DNA of 40,991 bases from Streptomyces sp. GC420 (GTDB lineage: Bacteria > Actinomycetota > Actinomycetes > Streptomycetales > Streptomycetaceae), in the NCBI RefSeq assembly GCF_009916105.1, contig NZ_JAAAXQ010000018.1, positions 1 through 40,991 of the forward strand. Direction: 5' to 3'. This document shows positions 1 through 10,545 of the stretch, in pieces (position 1 is the first letter of the stretch; the number at the start of each line of letters is the position of its first letter). The notes beneath the pieces are model-generated. The model was not told where the DNA came from. It did no database searches and saw only the letters and a program-made list of their open reading frames with translations. The position numbers and the translations under genes are program-made.

Positions 1-296
1 CCCGCGACGGCGGCGACCCCGCAGGCCCCGCCGACCCCACCAGCCTCGCCGGCCTCCTCCGCGACTACCCCACCGCCCTCGAGACCTCCGCCCGGCTCCG
101 CGCGCCCGACCGGCTCGCCCGCCACCTCGAAAGCACAGCCGACGCCCTCCTCGGGTTCCAGCACACCGTGCTGCCCCGCGGCGACGAGAAACCCTCGGCC
201 GCCCACCGGTCCCGGCTCGCCCTCGCCGAAGCCGCCGGGACGGTGCTCGCCGGCGGCCTGTCACTGCTCGGCGTCAGCGCACCCGAACACCTGTGA
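1..296 (+). CDS. nrtL: ArgS-related anticodon-binding protein, C-terminal part (partial)
   Basis: This is the 3' end of a gene cut by the window edge, read in frame from base 3 to the TGA at 294-296 (97 residues visible). The tail contains YPTALETSARLRAPDRLARH and later LLGVSAPEHL, matching the DALR anticodon-binding domain that closes arginyl-tRNA synthetases. In Streptomyces a shortened ArgS-like gene sits directly before lysA and has been named NrtL; position and sequence fit that. It ends 21 bases before lysA, so the two are probably co-transcribed. A full-length ArgRS cannot be excluded because the catalytic part lies outside the window. The symbol rests on remembered family naming. Confidence 0.7.
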   Translation, partial: RDGGDPAGPADPTSLAGLLRDYPTALETSARLRAPDRLARHLESTADALLGFQHTVLPRGDEKPSAAHRSRLALAEAAGTVLAGGLSLLGVSAPEHL

Positions 297-317
297 GACC
301 TGAGAGAGACGCAGAGC

Positions 318-1709
318 ATGAGCCGATCCGCACACCCCGCCGGGCCCCGTCATGCCGACGTACTGCCCGACGGGCACTACGTCGCCCCTCCCGCCGACCT
401 GAACTCCCTTGAAGAGAAGGTGTGGGCGCGCACCGTACGCAGGCACGACGACGGTGTCGTCGCCGTCGGCGGCATCCCCGTCACCCGTCTCGCCGAGGAG
501 TTCGGCACCCCCGCCTACATCCTCGACGAGGACGACTTCCGCGGCCGCTGCCGCGCCTGGCGGGAGGCCTTCGGGGACGACGCCGACGTCTTCTACGCCG
601 GCAAGGCCTTCCTCTCCCGCGCCGTCGTGCGCTGGCTGCACGAGGAGGGCCTCAACCTCGACGTCTGCTCCGGCGGCGAGCTGAGCACCGCGCTCAGCGC
701 CGGGATGCCCGCCGAGCGCATCGCCTTCCACGGCAACAACAAGACGGTGCACGAGATCGAGCGGGCCGTCGAGGCCGGGGTCGGCCGCCTCGTCGTCGAC
801 TCCTTCGAGGAGATCGTCAGGGTCGCGCACATCGCCAGGCGGGCCGGGCGCCGCCAGCGCATCCAGATCCGGGTGACGGTGGGTGTCGAGGCTCACACCC
901 ACGAGTTCATCGCCACCGCGCACGAGGACCAGAAGTTCGGTTTCTCCCTGGCAGGCGGGCAGGCCGCCGAGGCGGTGCGCCGCGCGCTGAAGCTGGACGG
1001 CCTGGAACTCGTCGGCATCCACTCGCACATCGGCTCGCAGATCTTCGACATGGCGGGCTTCGAGGTGTCCGCCCGCCGCGTCGTCGGCCTTCTCGCCGAC
1101 ATCCGCGACGAGCACGGCATCGAGCTGCCGGAGATCGACCTCGGCGGCGGCCTCGGCATCGCGTACACCGCGGACGACGACCCGAGCGAGCCCCACGACA
1201 TCGCCAAGTCCCTCGGCGAGATCGTCACCCGGGAGTGCGAGAGCGCGGGACTGGCCACGCCGCGCCTCTCGGTCGAGCCCGGCCGGGCCATCGTCGGCCC
1301 CACCGCCTTCACGCTCTACGAGGTCGGCACGGTCAAGCCCCTCGAAGGGCTGCGCACCTACGTCAGCGTGGACGGCGGCATGTCGGACAACATCCGCACC
1401 GCGCTCTACGACGCCGAGTACAGCGTGGCGCTGGTCTCCCGGACCTCCGACGCCGAGCCCATGCTGTCCCGCGTCGTCGGAAAGCACTGCGAGAGCGGGG
1501 ACATCGTGGTCAGGGACGCGTTCCTGCCCGGCGACCTCGCTCCCGGCGACCTGCTCGCCGTGCCCGCGACCGGTGCCTACTGCCGGTCGATGGCCAGCAA
1601 CTACAACCACGCGCTGAAGCCGCCCGTCGTGGCGGTCCGCGACGGCGGGGCGCGTGTGATCGTCCGGCGGGAGACGGAGGAAGATCTCCTGCGTCTCGAT
1701 GTCGGGTAA
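318..1709 (+). CDS. lysA: Diaminopimelate decarboxylase
   Basis: PLP-dependent enzyme that decarboxylates meso-diaminopimelate to L-lysine, the last step of lysine synthesis in the cytosol. The 463-residue product has the fold-type III layout: an N-terminal alanine-racemase-like barrel with the PLP lysine in [11 protein letters not shown] (Lys96), the HIGSQI motif near residue 225, and a C-terminal beta domain with HCESGDIV and the PLP-site tyrosine region [12 protein letters not shown]. Length is usual for the actinobacterial enzyme. The ATG at 318 follows a purine-rich GAGAGA. It lies between the ArgS-like gene and hom, so lysine and threonine branches of the aspartate pathway are neighbours. 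The gene body shows nothing odd. Confidence 0.97.
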   Translation: MSRSAHPAGPRHADVLPDGHYVAPPADLNSLEEKVWARTVRRHDDGVVAVGGIPVTRLAEEFGTPAYILDEDDFRGRCRAWREAFGDDADVFYAGKAFLSRAVVRWLHEEGLNLDVCSGGELSTALSAGMPAERIAFHGNNKTVHEIERAVEAGVGRLVVDSFEEIVRVAHIARRAGRRQRIQIRVTVGVEAHTHEFIATAHEDQKFGFSLAGGQAAEAVRRALKLDGLELVGIHSHIGSQIFDMAGFEVSARRVVGLLADIRDEHGIELPEIDLGGGLGIAYTADDDPSEPHDIAKSLGEIVTRECESAGLATPRLSVEPGRAIVGPTAFTLYEVGTVKPLEGLRTYVSVDGGMSDNIRTALYDAEYSVALVSRTSDAEPMLSRVVGKHCESGDIVVRDAFLPGDLAPGDLLAVPATGAYCRSMASNYNHALKPPVVAVRDGGARVIVRRETEEDLLRLDVG

Positions 1710-1730
1710 TTGAGAAACATGTCTCGCAAT
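1709..1730. promoter_or_regulatory. 22-bp near-palindrome right after lysA stop, upstream of hom
   Basis: Starting at the last base of the lysA stop codon, the sequence is symmetric around ACATGT: ATTG-x-GA-x-ACATGT-x-TC-x-CAAT, with 9 of 11 base pairs matching. It lies about 75 bases before the hom start. The form suggests a site for a dimeric regulator of hom-thrC, or a small hairpin. No named regulator was recognised. Confidence 0.4.
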
Positions 1731-1777
1731 CTGGACCAGGCTTAGAAACCGCCGTCCGGTGAGTGAGACTGGTCCAG
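1731..1777 (+). promoter_or_regulatory. Inverted repeat in the hom leader
   Basis: CTGGACCAG at 1731-1739 is the exact reverse complement of CTGGTCCAG at 1769-1777, giving 9-bp arms with a 29-base loop, directly after the palindrome at 1709-1730. It could form a leader hairpin or be a second operator. No U-tract follows, and the lysA-hom gap has no other clear terminator. Confidence 0.4.
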
Positions 1778-1805
1778 CCAAAAGGTGTAGAGGAAACGAG
1801 GTCGG

Positions 1806-3098
1806 ATGATGCGTACGCGTCCGCTGAAGGTGGCGCTGCTGGGCTGTGGAGTGGTCGGCTCAGAGGTGGCGCGCATCATGACGACGCACGCCGACGACCT
1901 CGCCGCCCGGATCGGGGCCCCGGTGGAGCTCGCCGGTGTCGCCGTCCGGCGCCCCTCGAAGGTCCGTGAGGGCATCCCCCAGGAGCTCATCACCACCGAC
2001 GCCACCGCCCTGGTCAAACGCGGGGACATCGACGTCGTGGTCGAGGTCATCGGCGGCATCGAGCCCGCCCGCACCCTCATCACCACCGCTTTCGAGTACG
2101 GCGCCTCGGTGGTCTCCGCCAACAAGGCGCTCCTCGCCGAGGACGGCACCACCCTGTACGCCGCGGCCGAGGAGCACGGCCGCGACCTCTACTTCGAGGC
2201 GGCCGTCGCGGGCGCGATCCCGCTGATCAGGCCGCTGCGCGAATCCCTGGCCGGCGACAAGGTCAACCGCGTCCTCGGCATCGTCAACGGCACCACCAAC
2301 TTCATCCTCGACCGGATGGACACCCACGGCGCCGGGTACTCCGAGGCGCTGGACGAGGCCACGGCCCTGGGCTACGCCGAGGCCGACCCGACCGCCGACG
2401 TCGAGGGCTTCGACGCCGCCGCCAAGGCCGCCATCCTCGCCGGTATCGCCTTCCACACCCGTGTGCGCCTCGACGACGTCTACCGCGAGGGCATGACCGA
2501 GGTGACGGCCGCCGACTTCGTCTCCGCGAAACGGATGGGGTGCACGATCAAGCTGCTCGCGATCTGCGAGAGGGCGGCGGACGGCAAGTCCGTGACCGCC
2601 CGTGTGCACCCCGCGATGATCCCGCTCAGCCACCCGCTCGCCTCCGTCCGCGAGGCGTACAACGCCGTCTTCGTCGAAGCCGAGGCGGCCGGCCGGCTGA
2701 TGTTCTACGGACCCGGCGCGGGCGGTTCTCCCACCGCCTCCGCCGTTCTCGGCGACCTCGTCGCCGTCTGCCGCAACCGGCTCAACGACGCGACGGGGCC
2801 CGGCGAATCCGCGTACACCAAGCTTCCGGTCAGCGACATGGCCGAGGTCGTCACGCGGTACCACATCAGCCTCGACGTGGCCGACAAGCCGGGCGTGCTC
2901 GCCCAGGTGGCGACGGTCTTCGCCGAGCACGGCGTATCCATCGACACGGTGCGCCAGCAGGGCAAGGACGGCGAGGCGTCCCTCGTCGTCGTCACCCACC
3001 GTGCCGCGGACACGGCCCTGTCCGGGACCGTCGAGGCACTGCGCAAGCTCGACACCGTGCGCGGTGTCGCCAGCATCATGCGGGTTGAAGGAGAGTAG
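1806..3098 (+). CDS. hom: Homoserine dehydrogenase with C-terminal ACT domain
   Basis: Reduces aspartate semialdehyde to homoserine with NAD(P)H, feeding threonine and methionine synthesis. The 430-residue product starts with a Rossmann fold (GCGVVG at 13-18), has Lys107 in VSANKALL, and the catalytic block [15 protein letters not shown] with Asp203 and Lys207. Residues about 350-425 form an ACT domain ([17 protein letters not shown]), the usual site of threonine feedback in Gram-positive enzymes. It is monofunctional, with no aspartokinase fusion. Two ATG codons are adjacent (1806 and 1809); the first is used here, behind GTAGAGGAAACGAGG. It is followed after 5 bases by thrC, so these two form an operon. 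The leader carries two inverted repeats that may regulate it. Confidence 0.97.
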   Translation: MMRTRPLKVALLGCGVVGSEVARIMTTHADDLAARIGAPVELAGVAVRRPSKVREGIPQELITTDATALVKRGDIDVVVEVIGGIEPARTLITTAFEYGASVVSANKALLAEDGTTLYAAAEEHGRDLYFEAAVAGAIPLIRPLRESLAGDKVNRVLGIVNGTTNFILDRMDTHGAGYSEALDEATALGYAEADPTADVEGFDAAAKAAILAGIAFHTRVRLDDVYREGMTEVTAADFVSAKRMGCTIKLLAICERAADGKSVTARVHPAMIPLSHPLASVREAYNAVFVEAEAAGRLMFYGPGAGGSPTASAVLGDLVAVCRNRLNDATGPGESAYTKLPVSDMAEVVTRYHISLDVADKPGVLAQVATVFAEHGVSIDTVRQQGKDGEASLVVVTHRAADTALSGTVEALRKLDTVRGVASIMRVEGE

Positions 3099-3103
3099 GA
3101 ACC

Positions 3104-4162
3104 ATGGCCCACCAGTGGCGCGGGATCATCGAGGAGTACCGGGACCGGCTGCCGGTCAGCGACACGACACCGGTCGTCTCGCTCCGCGAGGGCGGTACGC
3201 CGCTCGTGCCCGCGCAGGTGCTGTCCGAGCGCACGGGCTGCGAGGTCCACCTCAAGGTGGAGGGCGCCAACCCGACGGGCTCCTTCAAGGACCGCGGTAT
3301 GACCATGGCGATCTCCAAGGCGAAGGAGGAGGGCGCGCAGGCCGTCATCTGCGCCTCCACCGGCAACACCTCCGCCTCCGCCGCCGCCTACGCGGTACGC
3401 GCGGGCATGGTCAGCGCCGTCCTCGTCCCCCAGGGCAAGATCGCGCTGGGCAAGATGGGGCAGGCGCTGGTGCACGGCGCCCGCATCCTCCAGGTCGACG
3501 GCAATTTCGACGACTGCCTGGACCTGGCCAGGGCGCTGTCCGAGAAGTACCCGGTGGCGCTGGTCAACTCCGTCAACCCGGTGCGGATCGAGGGGCAGAA
3601 GACCGCCGCGTTCGAGATCGTGGACATGCTGGGCGACGCGCCGGACATCCATGTCCTGCCGGTCGGCAACGCCGGCAACATCACGGCGTACTGGAAGGGC
3701 TACAAGGAGTATGCGGCCGACGGGATCGCCCGGCAGCGCCCGCGCATGTGGGGCTTCCAGGCGTCCGGCTCCGCGCCCATCGTGCGCGGTGAGGTCGTCA
3801 AGGACCCGTCGACCATCGCCACCGCCATCCGGATCGGCAACCCGGCCTCCTGGGCGTACGCCGAGGCCGCGCGTGACGAATCGGGCGGTCTCATCGACGA
3901 AGTGACGGACCGTGAGATCCTGCGTGCCTACAAGCTGCTGGCCGCGCAGGAGGGCGTCTTCGTCGAGCCGGCGTCCGCCGCATCCGTGGCCGGTCTGCTG
4001 AAGGCCGCCGAGCAGGGGAAGGTCGACCCCGGTCAGCGGATCGTCTGCACGGTCACCGGCAACGGGCTCAAGGACCCGGACTGGGCCGTCGCGGGCGCGC
4101 CGCAGCCCGTCACCGTACCGGTGGACGCCGACACGGCGGCGCGGAGCCTCGGTCTGGCCTAA
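3104..4162 (+). CDS. thrC: Threonine synthase
   Basis: PLP enzyme converting O-phosphohomoserine to L-threonine and phosphate. The 352-residue protein has the fold-type II signature [13 protein letters not shown] with the PLP lysine at Lys62, followed by [15 protein letters not shown], which binds the PLP phosphate-side loop, and GNAGNI further on. Length is typical of the short Bacillus/actinobacterial class. A strong ribosome site (GAAGGAGAG) lies at the end of hom, 5 bases after whose stop this gene begins, so translation is probably coupled. A stem-loop follows the stop closely, separating it from thrB. No odd features. Confidence 0.97.
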   Translation: MAHQWRGIIEEYRDRLPVSDTTPVVSLREGGTPLVPAQVLSERTGCEVHLKVEGANPTGSFKDRGMTMAISKAKEEGAQAVICASTGNTSASAAAYAVRAGMVSAVLVPQGKIALGKMGQALVHGARILQVDGNFDDCLDLARALSEKYPVALVNSVNPVRIEGQKTAAFEIVDMLGDAPDIHVLPVGNAGNITAYWKGYKEYAADGIARQRPRMWGFQASGSAPIVRGEVVKDPSTIATAIRIGNPASWAYAEAARDESGGLIDEVTDREILRAYKLLAAQEGVFVEPASAASVAGLLKAAEQGKVDPGQRIVCTVTGNGLKDPDWAVAGAPQPVTVPVDADTAARSLGLA

Positions 4163-4164
4163 CC

Positions 4165-4186
4165 CCGGCACTGCCCGGGGTGCCGG
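4165..4186 (+). terminator. Stem-loop after thrC
   Basis: CCGGCAC (4165-4171) and GTGCCGG (4180-4186) pair perfectly around an 8-base loop, two bases after the thrC stop. There is no U-tract, as is usual in Streptomyces. It probably ends or attenuates the hom-thrC transcript before thrB. Confidence 0.55.
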
Positions 4187-4413
4187 TTCCAGCCATCTGT
4201 GATCGTATGGATCAAGGGACTGGAACAGACGACAGGGGGCACGGGAGACATACGACACGCATCGTGCGCCTCCCGTGCGCCCTATGTCGCCACGTAACCC
4301 ACCTTCGATAGGCTGTACTGAACCCGCCCGCGCGTAGAGGCCCGCCGCATGTGCCGCGGAGCCGTCCAGGGCGTCGGTTCGAATCCGAACACACCAAGGA
4401 GAGTCATCGAGCG
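4187..4413 (+). promoter_or_regulatory. thrB leader region with tRNA T-arm-like sequence
   Basis: This 227-base gap has no convincing gene. TAGGCT at 4309-4314 fits a vegetative -10 box (TAnnnT), but no good -35 is seen at 17-18 bases. At 4373-4389 GTCGG-TTCGAAT-CCGAA resembles a tRNA T-arm: 4 pairs closing a 7-base TTCGAAT loop. The same bases can instead pair as GTTCG (4377-4381) with CGAAC (4386-4390). It lies just before the thrB ribosome site AAGGAGAG. No matching tRNA body or acceptor strand is present upstream. Confidence 0.35.
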
Positions 4414-5442
4414 ATGGCCGGTCCAGCGTTCCGCGCCGCCGCCGTACGGGTGCGCGTCCCCGCCACCAGCGCCAATCTCGGTCCGGGCTTCGACGCCTTC
4501 GGACTCGCGCTGGGGCTCTACGACGACGTCGTCGTCCGGGTGGCCGACAGCGGGCTGCACATCGACATCGCGGGCGAGGGCGCCGAGACCCTGCCGCGTG
4601 ACGAGAGCCATCTGCTCGTACGGTCCCTGCGCACCGCCTTCGACCTGCTGGGCGGCCAGCCGCGCGGCCTCGAGGTGGTCTGCGCCAACCGCATCCCGCA
4701 CGGCCGCGGCCTCGGCTCCTCCTCCGCCGCCATCTGCGCCGGCATCGTCGCCGCGCGCGCCGTCACGATAGGCGGCGAGTCGCGGCTCGACGACACCGCG
4801 CTGCTGGAACTGGCCACCGAGATCGAGGGCCACCCCGACAATGTCGCCGCCTGTCTGCTCGGCGGCTTCACCATCGCCTGGATGGACGCGGGAGCGGCCC
4901 GGGCGATCAGGATGGACGCATCGCGGTCCATCGTTCCGGTGGTTTTCGTGCCGTCCAGGCCGGTGCTGACCGAGACCGCGCGCGGCCTGCTGCCGCGCAC
5001 GGTGCCGCACGTCGACGCGGCGCACAACGCGGGCCGTGCCGCACTGCTCGTCGAGGCCCTGACCAGGCGCCCCGAGCTGCTGCTCCCCGCGACGGAGGAC
5101 CGGCTCCACCAGGAGTACCGCGCACCGGCGATGCCGGAGAGCGTCGCACTGGTCAACCGGCTGCGGGCGGACGGCGTCCCCGCGGTCATCTCCGGCGCGG
5201 GGCCCACGGTGCTCGCGCTGGCCGAGGACGGCGCGGCCGACAAGGTCGCGCGGCTGGCGGGAGAGGGCTGGGCGGCGAACCGCCTGACCCTGGACGCGGC
5301 GGGTGCGAGCGTCCTTCCGCTGTCCGGTTCCGGCAACGGGACCGGTTCCGGCAACGCGACAGGGGCCGGTGGGGGCACCGGCGCCGGGACGGACGCCGGT
5401 GAACGGGCGGCGGGCGCCGACAGGAGCGGCGATTGCCGGTGA
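4414..5442 (+). CDS. thrB: Homoserine kinase
   Basis: GHMP-family kinase phosphorylating L-homoserine to O-phosphohomoserine, the substrate of ThrC. The start at 4414 is preferred over in-frame upstream codons because AAGGAGAG sits 11 bases before it and the family N-terminus (RVRVPATSANLGPGFD) begins there. The 342-residue product has the GHMP ATP-binding motif PHGRGLGSSSA at 95-105 and the C-terminal GAGPTVLAL block. The last ~40 residues are a Gly/Thr/Asn-rich low-complexity tail without family conservation. It lies 251 bases after thrC, behind a stem-loop, and so may have its own promoter. No terminator is obvious between it and the rho leader. Confidence 0.96.
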   Translation: MAGPAFRAAAVRVRVPATSANLGPGFDAFGLALGLYDDVVVRVADSGLHIDIAGEGAETLPRDESHLLVRSLRTAFDLLGGQPRGLEVVCANRIPHGRGLGSSSAAICAGIVAARAVTIGGESRLDDTALLELATEIEGHPDNVAACLLGGFTIAWMDAGAARAIRMDASRSIVPVVFVPSRPVLTETARGLLPRTVPHVDAAHNAGRAALLVEALTRRPELLLPATEDRLHQEYRAPAMPESVALVNRLRADGVPAVISGAGPTVLALAEDGAADKVARLAGEGWAANRLTLDAAGASVLPLSGSGNGTGSGNATGAGGGTGAGTDAGERAAGADRSGDCR

Positions 5443-5451
5443 ACGAGAGGG

Positions 5452-5478
5452 GGAATGTTTGTTGGGTCGGGTAGTGTT
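5452..5478 (+). promoter_or_regulatory. Candidate SigR-type promoter upstream of rho
   Basis: GGAAT (5452-5456) is followed by 19 bases and GTT (5476-5478), matching the Streptomyces SigR consensus GGAAT-N18/19-GTT used in thiol-oxidative stress. An overlapping TAGTGT (5472-5477) could also act as a vegetative -10. The stretch is AT-rich for its surroundings and lies ~320 bases before rho. A functional role is inferred from the match alone. Confidence 0.5.
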
Positions 5479-5774
5479 AATCTCAAGTCGGCACCCAGCA
5501 TCCTCGTGGTGCGGTGTCTGGTGTCCCCTTTCGGGACCGTCATTCTTCCGGGAGCCTCCCAAACTGCCTGAGCAACCTGGCTGAGCAGTGCCGAGCACGC
5601 TCCGGAACCGGCGCGACACCTCCATTCTCGCGTCGTAACCATGCATGTATTCCTCCGCCGTAATTGTTGGCGGACCACCGCCCCGGCCGGTCCACGAACC
5701 CAGGGACCACAGCCGGACAGCACAACCGGTCGCCGAGCCAGAAGGCCGACGTCCGCTCCAGGGAAGGACCCTTC
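5479..5774 (+). promoter_or_regulatory. Long structured 5' leader of rho
   Basis: Nearly 300 bases separate the candidate promoter from the rho start. Hairpins visible: GTCCC/GGGAC (5523-5537), the perfect palindrome GGGAGCCTCCC (5550-5560), and TCCGCC/GGCGGA (5654-5674). Just before the start, GAAG (5763-5766) can pair with CTTC (5771-5774), which would hide the ribosome site GGGAAGGA. rho leaders are known to autoregulate in other bacteria; whether this one does is inference. Confidence 0.45.

Positions 5775-5778
<4 letters not shown>
5641..5778 (+). CDS. Possible 45-residue leader ORF overlapping the rho start
   Basis: An ATG at 5641 opens a 45-codon frame, beginning [15 protein letters not shown] and ending PGKDPS, whose TGA (5776-5778) overlaps the rho start as GTGA. 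The overlap would allow coupled translation. Against it: no clear ribosome site precedes the ATG, and only about 62% of codons end in G or C, well below the neighbouring genes. The hairpin 5654-5674 lies inside codons 5-12. Treated as a candidate regulatory peptide, not a firm gene. Confidence 0.3.
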
Positions 5779-7823
<2,045 letters not shown>

Positions 7824-7855
7824 CCGCCGCTCGAAGGGACGTCACAGCAGGTCCA

Positions 7856-7902
7856 CAGGGCCGCCCCCGCCATCCGGTACGCCGGAGGCGGGGGCGGCCC
7901 TG
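7856..7902 (+). terminator. Strong intrinsic-type terminator after rho
   Basis: A 16-bp perfect outer stem (7856-7871 with 7887-7902) encloses an inner TCCGG-TACG-CCGGA stem, separated by one bulged A at 7872. The result is a ~21-bp hairpin with a 4-base loop, lacking a U-tract, 33 bases after the rho stop. Confidence 0.85.
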
Positions 7903-7978
7903 AGCGTTGTCAGGGGCGAGGGGTACGATCGCGGCTCACTTCGATTCTTCGAACAGATCTTTCACAGGGGGGACTTGA

Positions 7979-9703
7979 GTGCGTTTTTCCCGTTCCGAAG
8001 GCCGTCACAGACGCCGCCTCAGCCGGATAATCCCCGCCGCGGCGGCGGCCCTGGCACTGCTGACGGGCGGGACGCTCGTCGCCACGTCGTACGCGGGTGA
8101 GACCGGCTCCGAGAAGGTCGGAAAGCTCCAGGAGGGCATGACCCTCGCCGAACCGGAGACGGCGCAGGAAGCCGACGCGGGCGTCTCCACCCGGATCATC
8201 GGCGGCACGAGCACTTCGGCCTCCTGGATGGTCCAGCTGTTCTACGACGGCTACTTCTACTGCGGCGGCACACTGGTCGCCCCCAACAAGGTCCTGACCG
8301 CCGCGCACTGCCTGTACGACGGAAGCGGCAACAAGCTGGACTGGGGCACGTACGGCGAGGTGCTCGCCGGTACGAGCGTCAGCGGCACCGTCGCGGGCCA
8401 CGGCGGCACCTGGGTCGACGTCACCCGCGGCTGGACGCACAAGAGCTACAGCGACGCGACCATCCAGAACGACGTGGCCGTGCTCACGCTGGCCAAGCCC
8501 CTGAGCTACTCCACGCTGGAGATGGCCAAGCCGGCCGATTCCGCTCTGTACGCCCCGGGCACCGATGCGACCGTGTACGGCTGGGGCATGACCTCGTCCA
8601 CCGACCCCAACAGCATCGCCTCGAACCTGCTCAAGACCACCCTGCCGCTCAACTCGGACACCGACTGCACCGAGTACTTCAACGAGGCGATCGGCGGCGG
8701 CTTCGTCAAGGACAAGATGCTGTGCGCCGGGGAACCGGCCACGGGTGACGACGCGACGGCCAAGACCACCTGCCCCGGGGACTCCGGCGGCCCGCTGGTG
8801 GTCGGCAACAAGATCGTGGGCGTGGTCTCCTGGGGCATCGGCATCGAGGGCAGCAAGTACTGCAACGTCGAGGGCAGCTACGAGGTCTTCTCCAAGGTCT
8901 CGACGTACCACCGCGACGCCCGTCCGCGGGTCGACGACACCGACATCAGCCGCAACGGCAAGGCCGACCTCTTCCTGCGCTCCGACTCCGCCCACGGCGG
9001 CAAGGGCTACGTGAAGTACTCCACCGGAACCGGGTTCGGCTCCCGCAGCCAGCTCTCCGGCTCCTGGAGCGCGTACAACCTGATCATCCAGGCCGACCTC
9101 AACCGGGACGGCTACCAGGACTACGTGATGCGCCGCAGCTCCGACGGCGCGATGTACTGGCGGCACCGCTCGGCGTCCAGCTCCACCTTCACCGACACCA
9201 AGATCGCGTCGGACTGGGGGACCCGGAAGTTCAACGCCGTGCCGGGCGACGTCACCGGCGACCGCTTCCCCGACCTGGTCTCCGTCACCTCGGGCGGCAC
9301 GCTGTACGTCTACCCGGGCAAGGGCAACGGGACCTTCGGCACCAGGGTCACCGGCGGCACCGGCTACGGCGCGTACAACATGCTCCGCGGCAAGGGCGAC
9401 TTCACGAACGACGGCAAGTCCGACCTGATCGTGCGCGGCAGCGGCGGCAAGGTGTACGTGCTCCCCGGTACCGGCAAGGCCTCCGCGCCGTTCGGGACCG
9501 CGATCCACGTCCGCACCTGGGACAACTTCAACGCCTACGCGGCCCCCGGTGACGTCACGGGCGACGGCAGGCCCGACTTCGTCGTCCGCTCCACCGCCGG
9601 GAACCTGTACCTCTACCCGGGCACCGGCAAGGCGACGTCCGAGATCTTCGGCACCGCCGTCAAGATCGGCAGCGGCTACGAGCAGTACAACATCTTCGGC
9701 TGA
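7979..9703 (+). CDS. Secreted S1 (chymotrypsin-fold) serine protease with FG-GAP-like repeats
   Basis: GTG start behind AGGGGGGA. The 574-residue product has a basic N-terminus and hydrophobic core ending near residue 39 (signal peptide), a propeptide to Arg72, then IIGG as the mature N-terminus. The S1 domain (73 to about 312) has the triad His110 (TAAHC), Asp165 (NDVAVL) and Ser269 (CPGDSGGP). The S1-pocket position six residues before Ser269 is Thr263, not the Asp of true trypsins, so Arg/Lys specificity is doubtful. Residues about 320-574 hold repeated D-x-[NT]-x-DG-type blades (DISRNGKADL, DVTGDRFPDL, DFTNDGKSDL, DVTGDGRPDF), an FG-GAP/VCBS beta-propeller likely to bind calcium and a surface or substrate. 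TACGAT at 7924-7929 may be its -10 box. Independent unit between two terminators. Confidence 0.9.
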   Translation: MRFSRSEGRHRRRLSRIIPAAAAALALLTGGTLVATSYAGETGSEKVGKLQEGMTLAEPETAQEADAGVSTRIIGGTSTSASWMVQLFYDGYFYCGGTLVAPNKVLTAAHCLYDGSGNKLDWGTYGEVLAGTSVSGTVAGHGGTWVDVTRGWTHKSYSDATIQNDVAVLTLAKPLSYSTLEMAKPADSALYAPGTDATVYGWGMTSSTDPNSIASNLLKTTLPLNSDTDCTEYFNEAIGGGFVKDKMLCAGEPATGDDATAKTTCPGDSGGPLVVGNKIVGVVSWGIGIEGSKYCNVEGSYEVFSKVSTYHRDARPRVDDTDISRNGKADLFLRSDSAHGGKGYVKYSTGTGFGSRSQLSGSWSAYNLIIQADLNRDGYQDYVMRRSSDGAMYWRHRSASSSTFTDTKIASDWGTRKFNAVPGDVTGDRFPDLVSVTSGGTLYVYPGKGNGTFGTRVTGGTGYGAYNMLRGKGDFTNDGKSDLIVRGSGGKVYVLPGTGKASAPFGTAIHVRTWDNFNAYAAPGDVTGDGRPDFVVRSTAGNLYLYPGTGKATSEIFGTAVKIGSGYEQYNIFG

Positions 9704-9755
9704 GACCGGCACCGGGGCGGGGGCGGCTGCCGTCCCCGCCCGCCGGTCCTGCGAA

Positions 9756-9788
9756 CGAGGGCCCACCGCCACCGGCGGTGGGCCCTCG
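9756..9788 (+). terminator. Strong terminator after the protease gene
   Basis: A perfect 15-bp inverted repeat (9756-9770 with 9774-9788) has a 3-base ACC loop, about 50 bases after the protease stop. Confidence 0.88.
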
Positions 9789-10040
9789 GCCGTGAGGGCC
9801 GCCGGAGGGCTCAGCCACCTGGGGCACCCCGCCGGTCCGGTACGACCTTGCGGACCCCGATCGGGTGATGATCCCGCCGGAGAAGCGGTCCCCGCACGTC
9901 GGCGCCGCGCTGCGGCGGGACCGCGCCGTCCCCGCCGTCCCCGCCGTCCGCCGCCGGACCGCGCGGGGCAGCGGGGCGGGAGACCCGCCACCGCCTCCTG
10001 AGCGCCGCCTCGGCACCCGCCGCCCACCCGGGAACGAGCC
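9789..10040. other. Non-coding spacer with a 9-bp tandem repeat
   Basis: No supported gene lies between the protease terminator and the rpmE promoter. The only pattern seen is a GC-rich 9-bp tandem (GCCGTCCCC, 2.7 copies) at about 9925-9951. Confidence 0.5.
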
Positions 10041-10041
10041 G

Positions 10042-10067
10042 GGAATAGATCACTTCACTCCCCGGTT
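10042..10067 (+). promoter_or_regulatory. SigR-type promoter of rpmE
   Basis: GGAAT (10042-10046, preceded by G) and GTT (10065-10067) are 18 bases apart, an exact match to the SigR consensus. rpmE is an established member of the SigR (disulphide stress) regulon in S. coelicolor, which supports the assignment. It lies about 100 bases before the rpmE start. Confidence 0.8.
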
Positions 10068-10170
10068 TTGGGAGATACGGCCAGTCCTGGCAGACTGGTA
10101 CGTCGGCCCCGGTTCACGTACCCGCATCCCGCGCGTGCGACCCGGCGCCCTCCCGAACCTAGGAGAAACC

Positions 10171-10401
10171 TTGAAGCGCGACATCCACCCCGAGTACGTC
10201 GAGACCCAGGTGAGCTGCACCTGCGGCGCGTCGTTCACCACCCGCAGCACGATCGAGTCCGGCACCATCCGGGCCGAGGTCTGCTCCGAGTGCCACCCGT
10301 TCTACACGGGCAAGCAGAAGATCCTCGACACCGGTGGCCGTGTGGCCCGCTTCGAGGCCCGCTTCGGCAAGAAGGCCGCTGCCGGCTCCGCCAAGAAGTA
10401 G
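10171..10401 (+). CDS. rpmE: 50S ribosomal protein L31, zinc-binding (C+) form
   Basis: Small protein of the large ribosomal subunit. The TTG at 10171 follows AGGAGA at 10161-10166 and gives the family start [11 protein letters not shown]; upstream in-frame codons lie in non-coding DNA. The 76-residue product keeps the four zinc cysteines Cys16, Cys18, Cys38 and Cys41 ([17 protein letters not shown]), so this is the Cys-containing form. A SigR promoter upstream fits the known thiol-stress control: disulphide stress can release zinc from L31. A large stem-loop separates it from prfA. Confidence 0.97.
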   Translation: MKRDIHPEYVETQVSCTCGASFTTRSTIESGTIRAEVCSECHPFYTGKQKILDTGGRVARFEARFGKKAAAGSAKK

Positions 10402-10447
10402 CGAGCCACCGCGCCGGTCCTCGGCCGCCCCGCTCCACGGGGTGTCC

Positions 10448-10498
10448 GGGGCCGGCGCTTTTGGCGTCGCGGCCTTCCGGCCTTCCGGCGCCGGCCCC
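10448..10498 (+). terminator. Stem-loop between rpmE and prfA
   Basis: GGGGCCGGCGC (10448-10458) pairs perfectly with GCGCCGGCCCC (10488-10498) around a 29-base loop that contains its own GGCC-TTCC-GGCC hairpin. It could end the rpmE transcript partially; prfA begins 47 bases later. Confidence 0.55.
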
Positions 10499-10545
10499 GA
10501 GCAGCAGCGTTTTCCCTCAGCAGTACGATATTCAGGAGCCCGGAG

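Noticed and set aside
261..1781. 506-codon minus-strand frame opposite lysA
   Set aside because: Antisense shadow of a certain gene; Gly/Asp/Val-rich with no domain, a common artefact of high-GC codon bias.
4325..4396. A complete tRNA gene before thrB
   Set aside because: Only the T-arm-like part is present; no acceptor partner, D-arm or anticodon arm can be drawn upstream.
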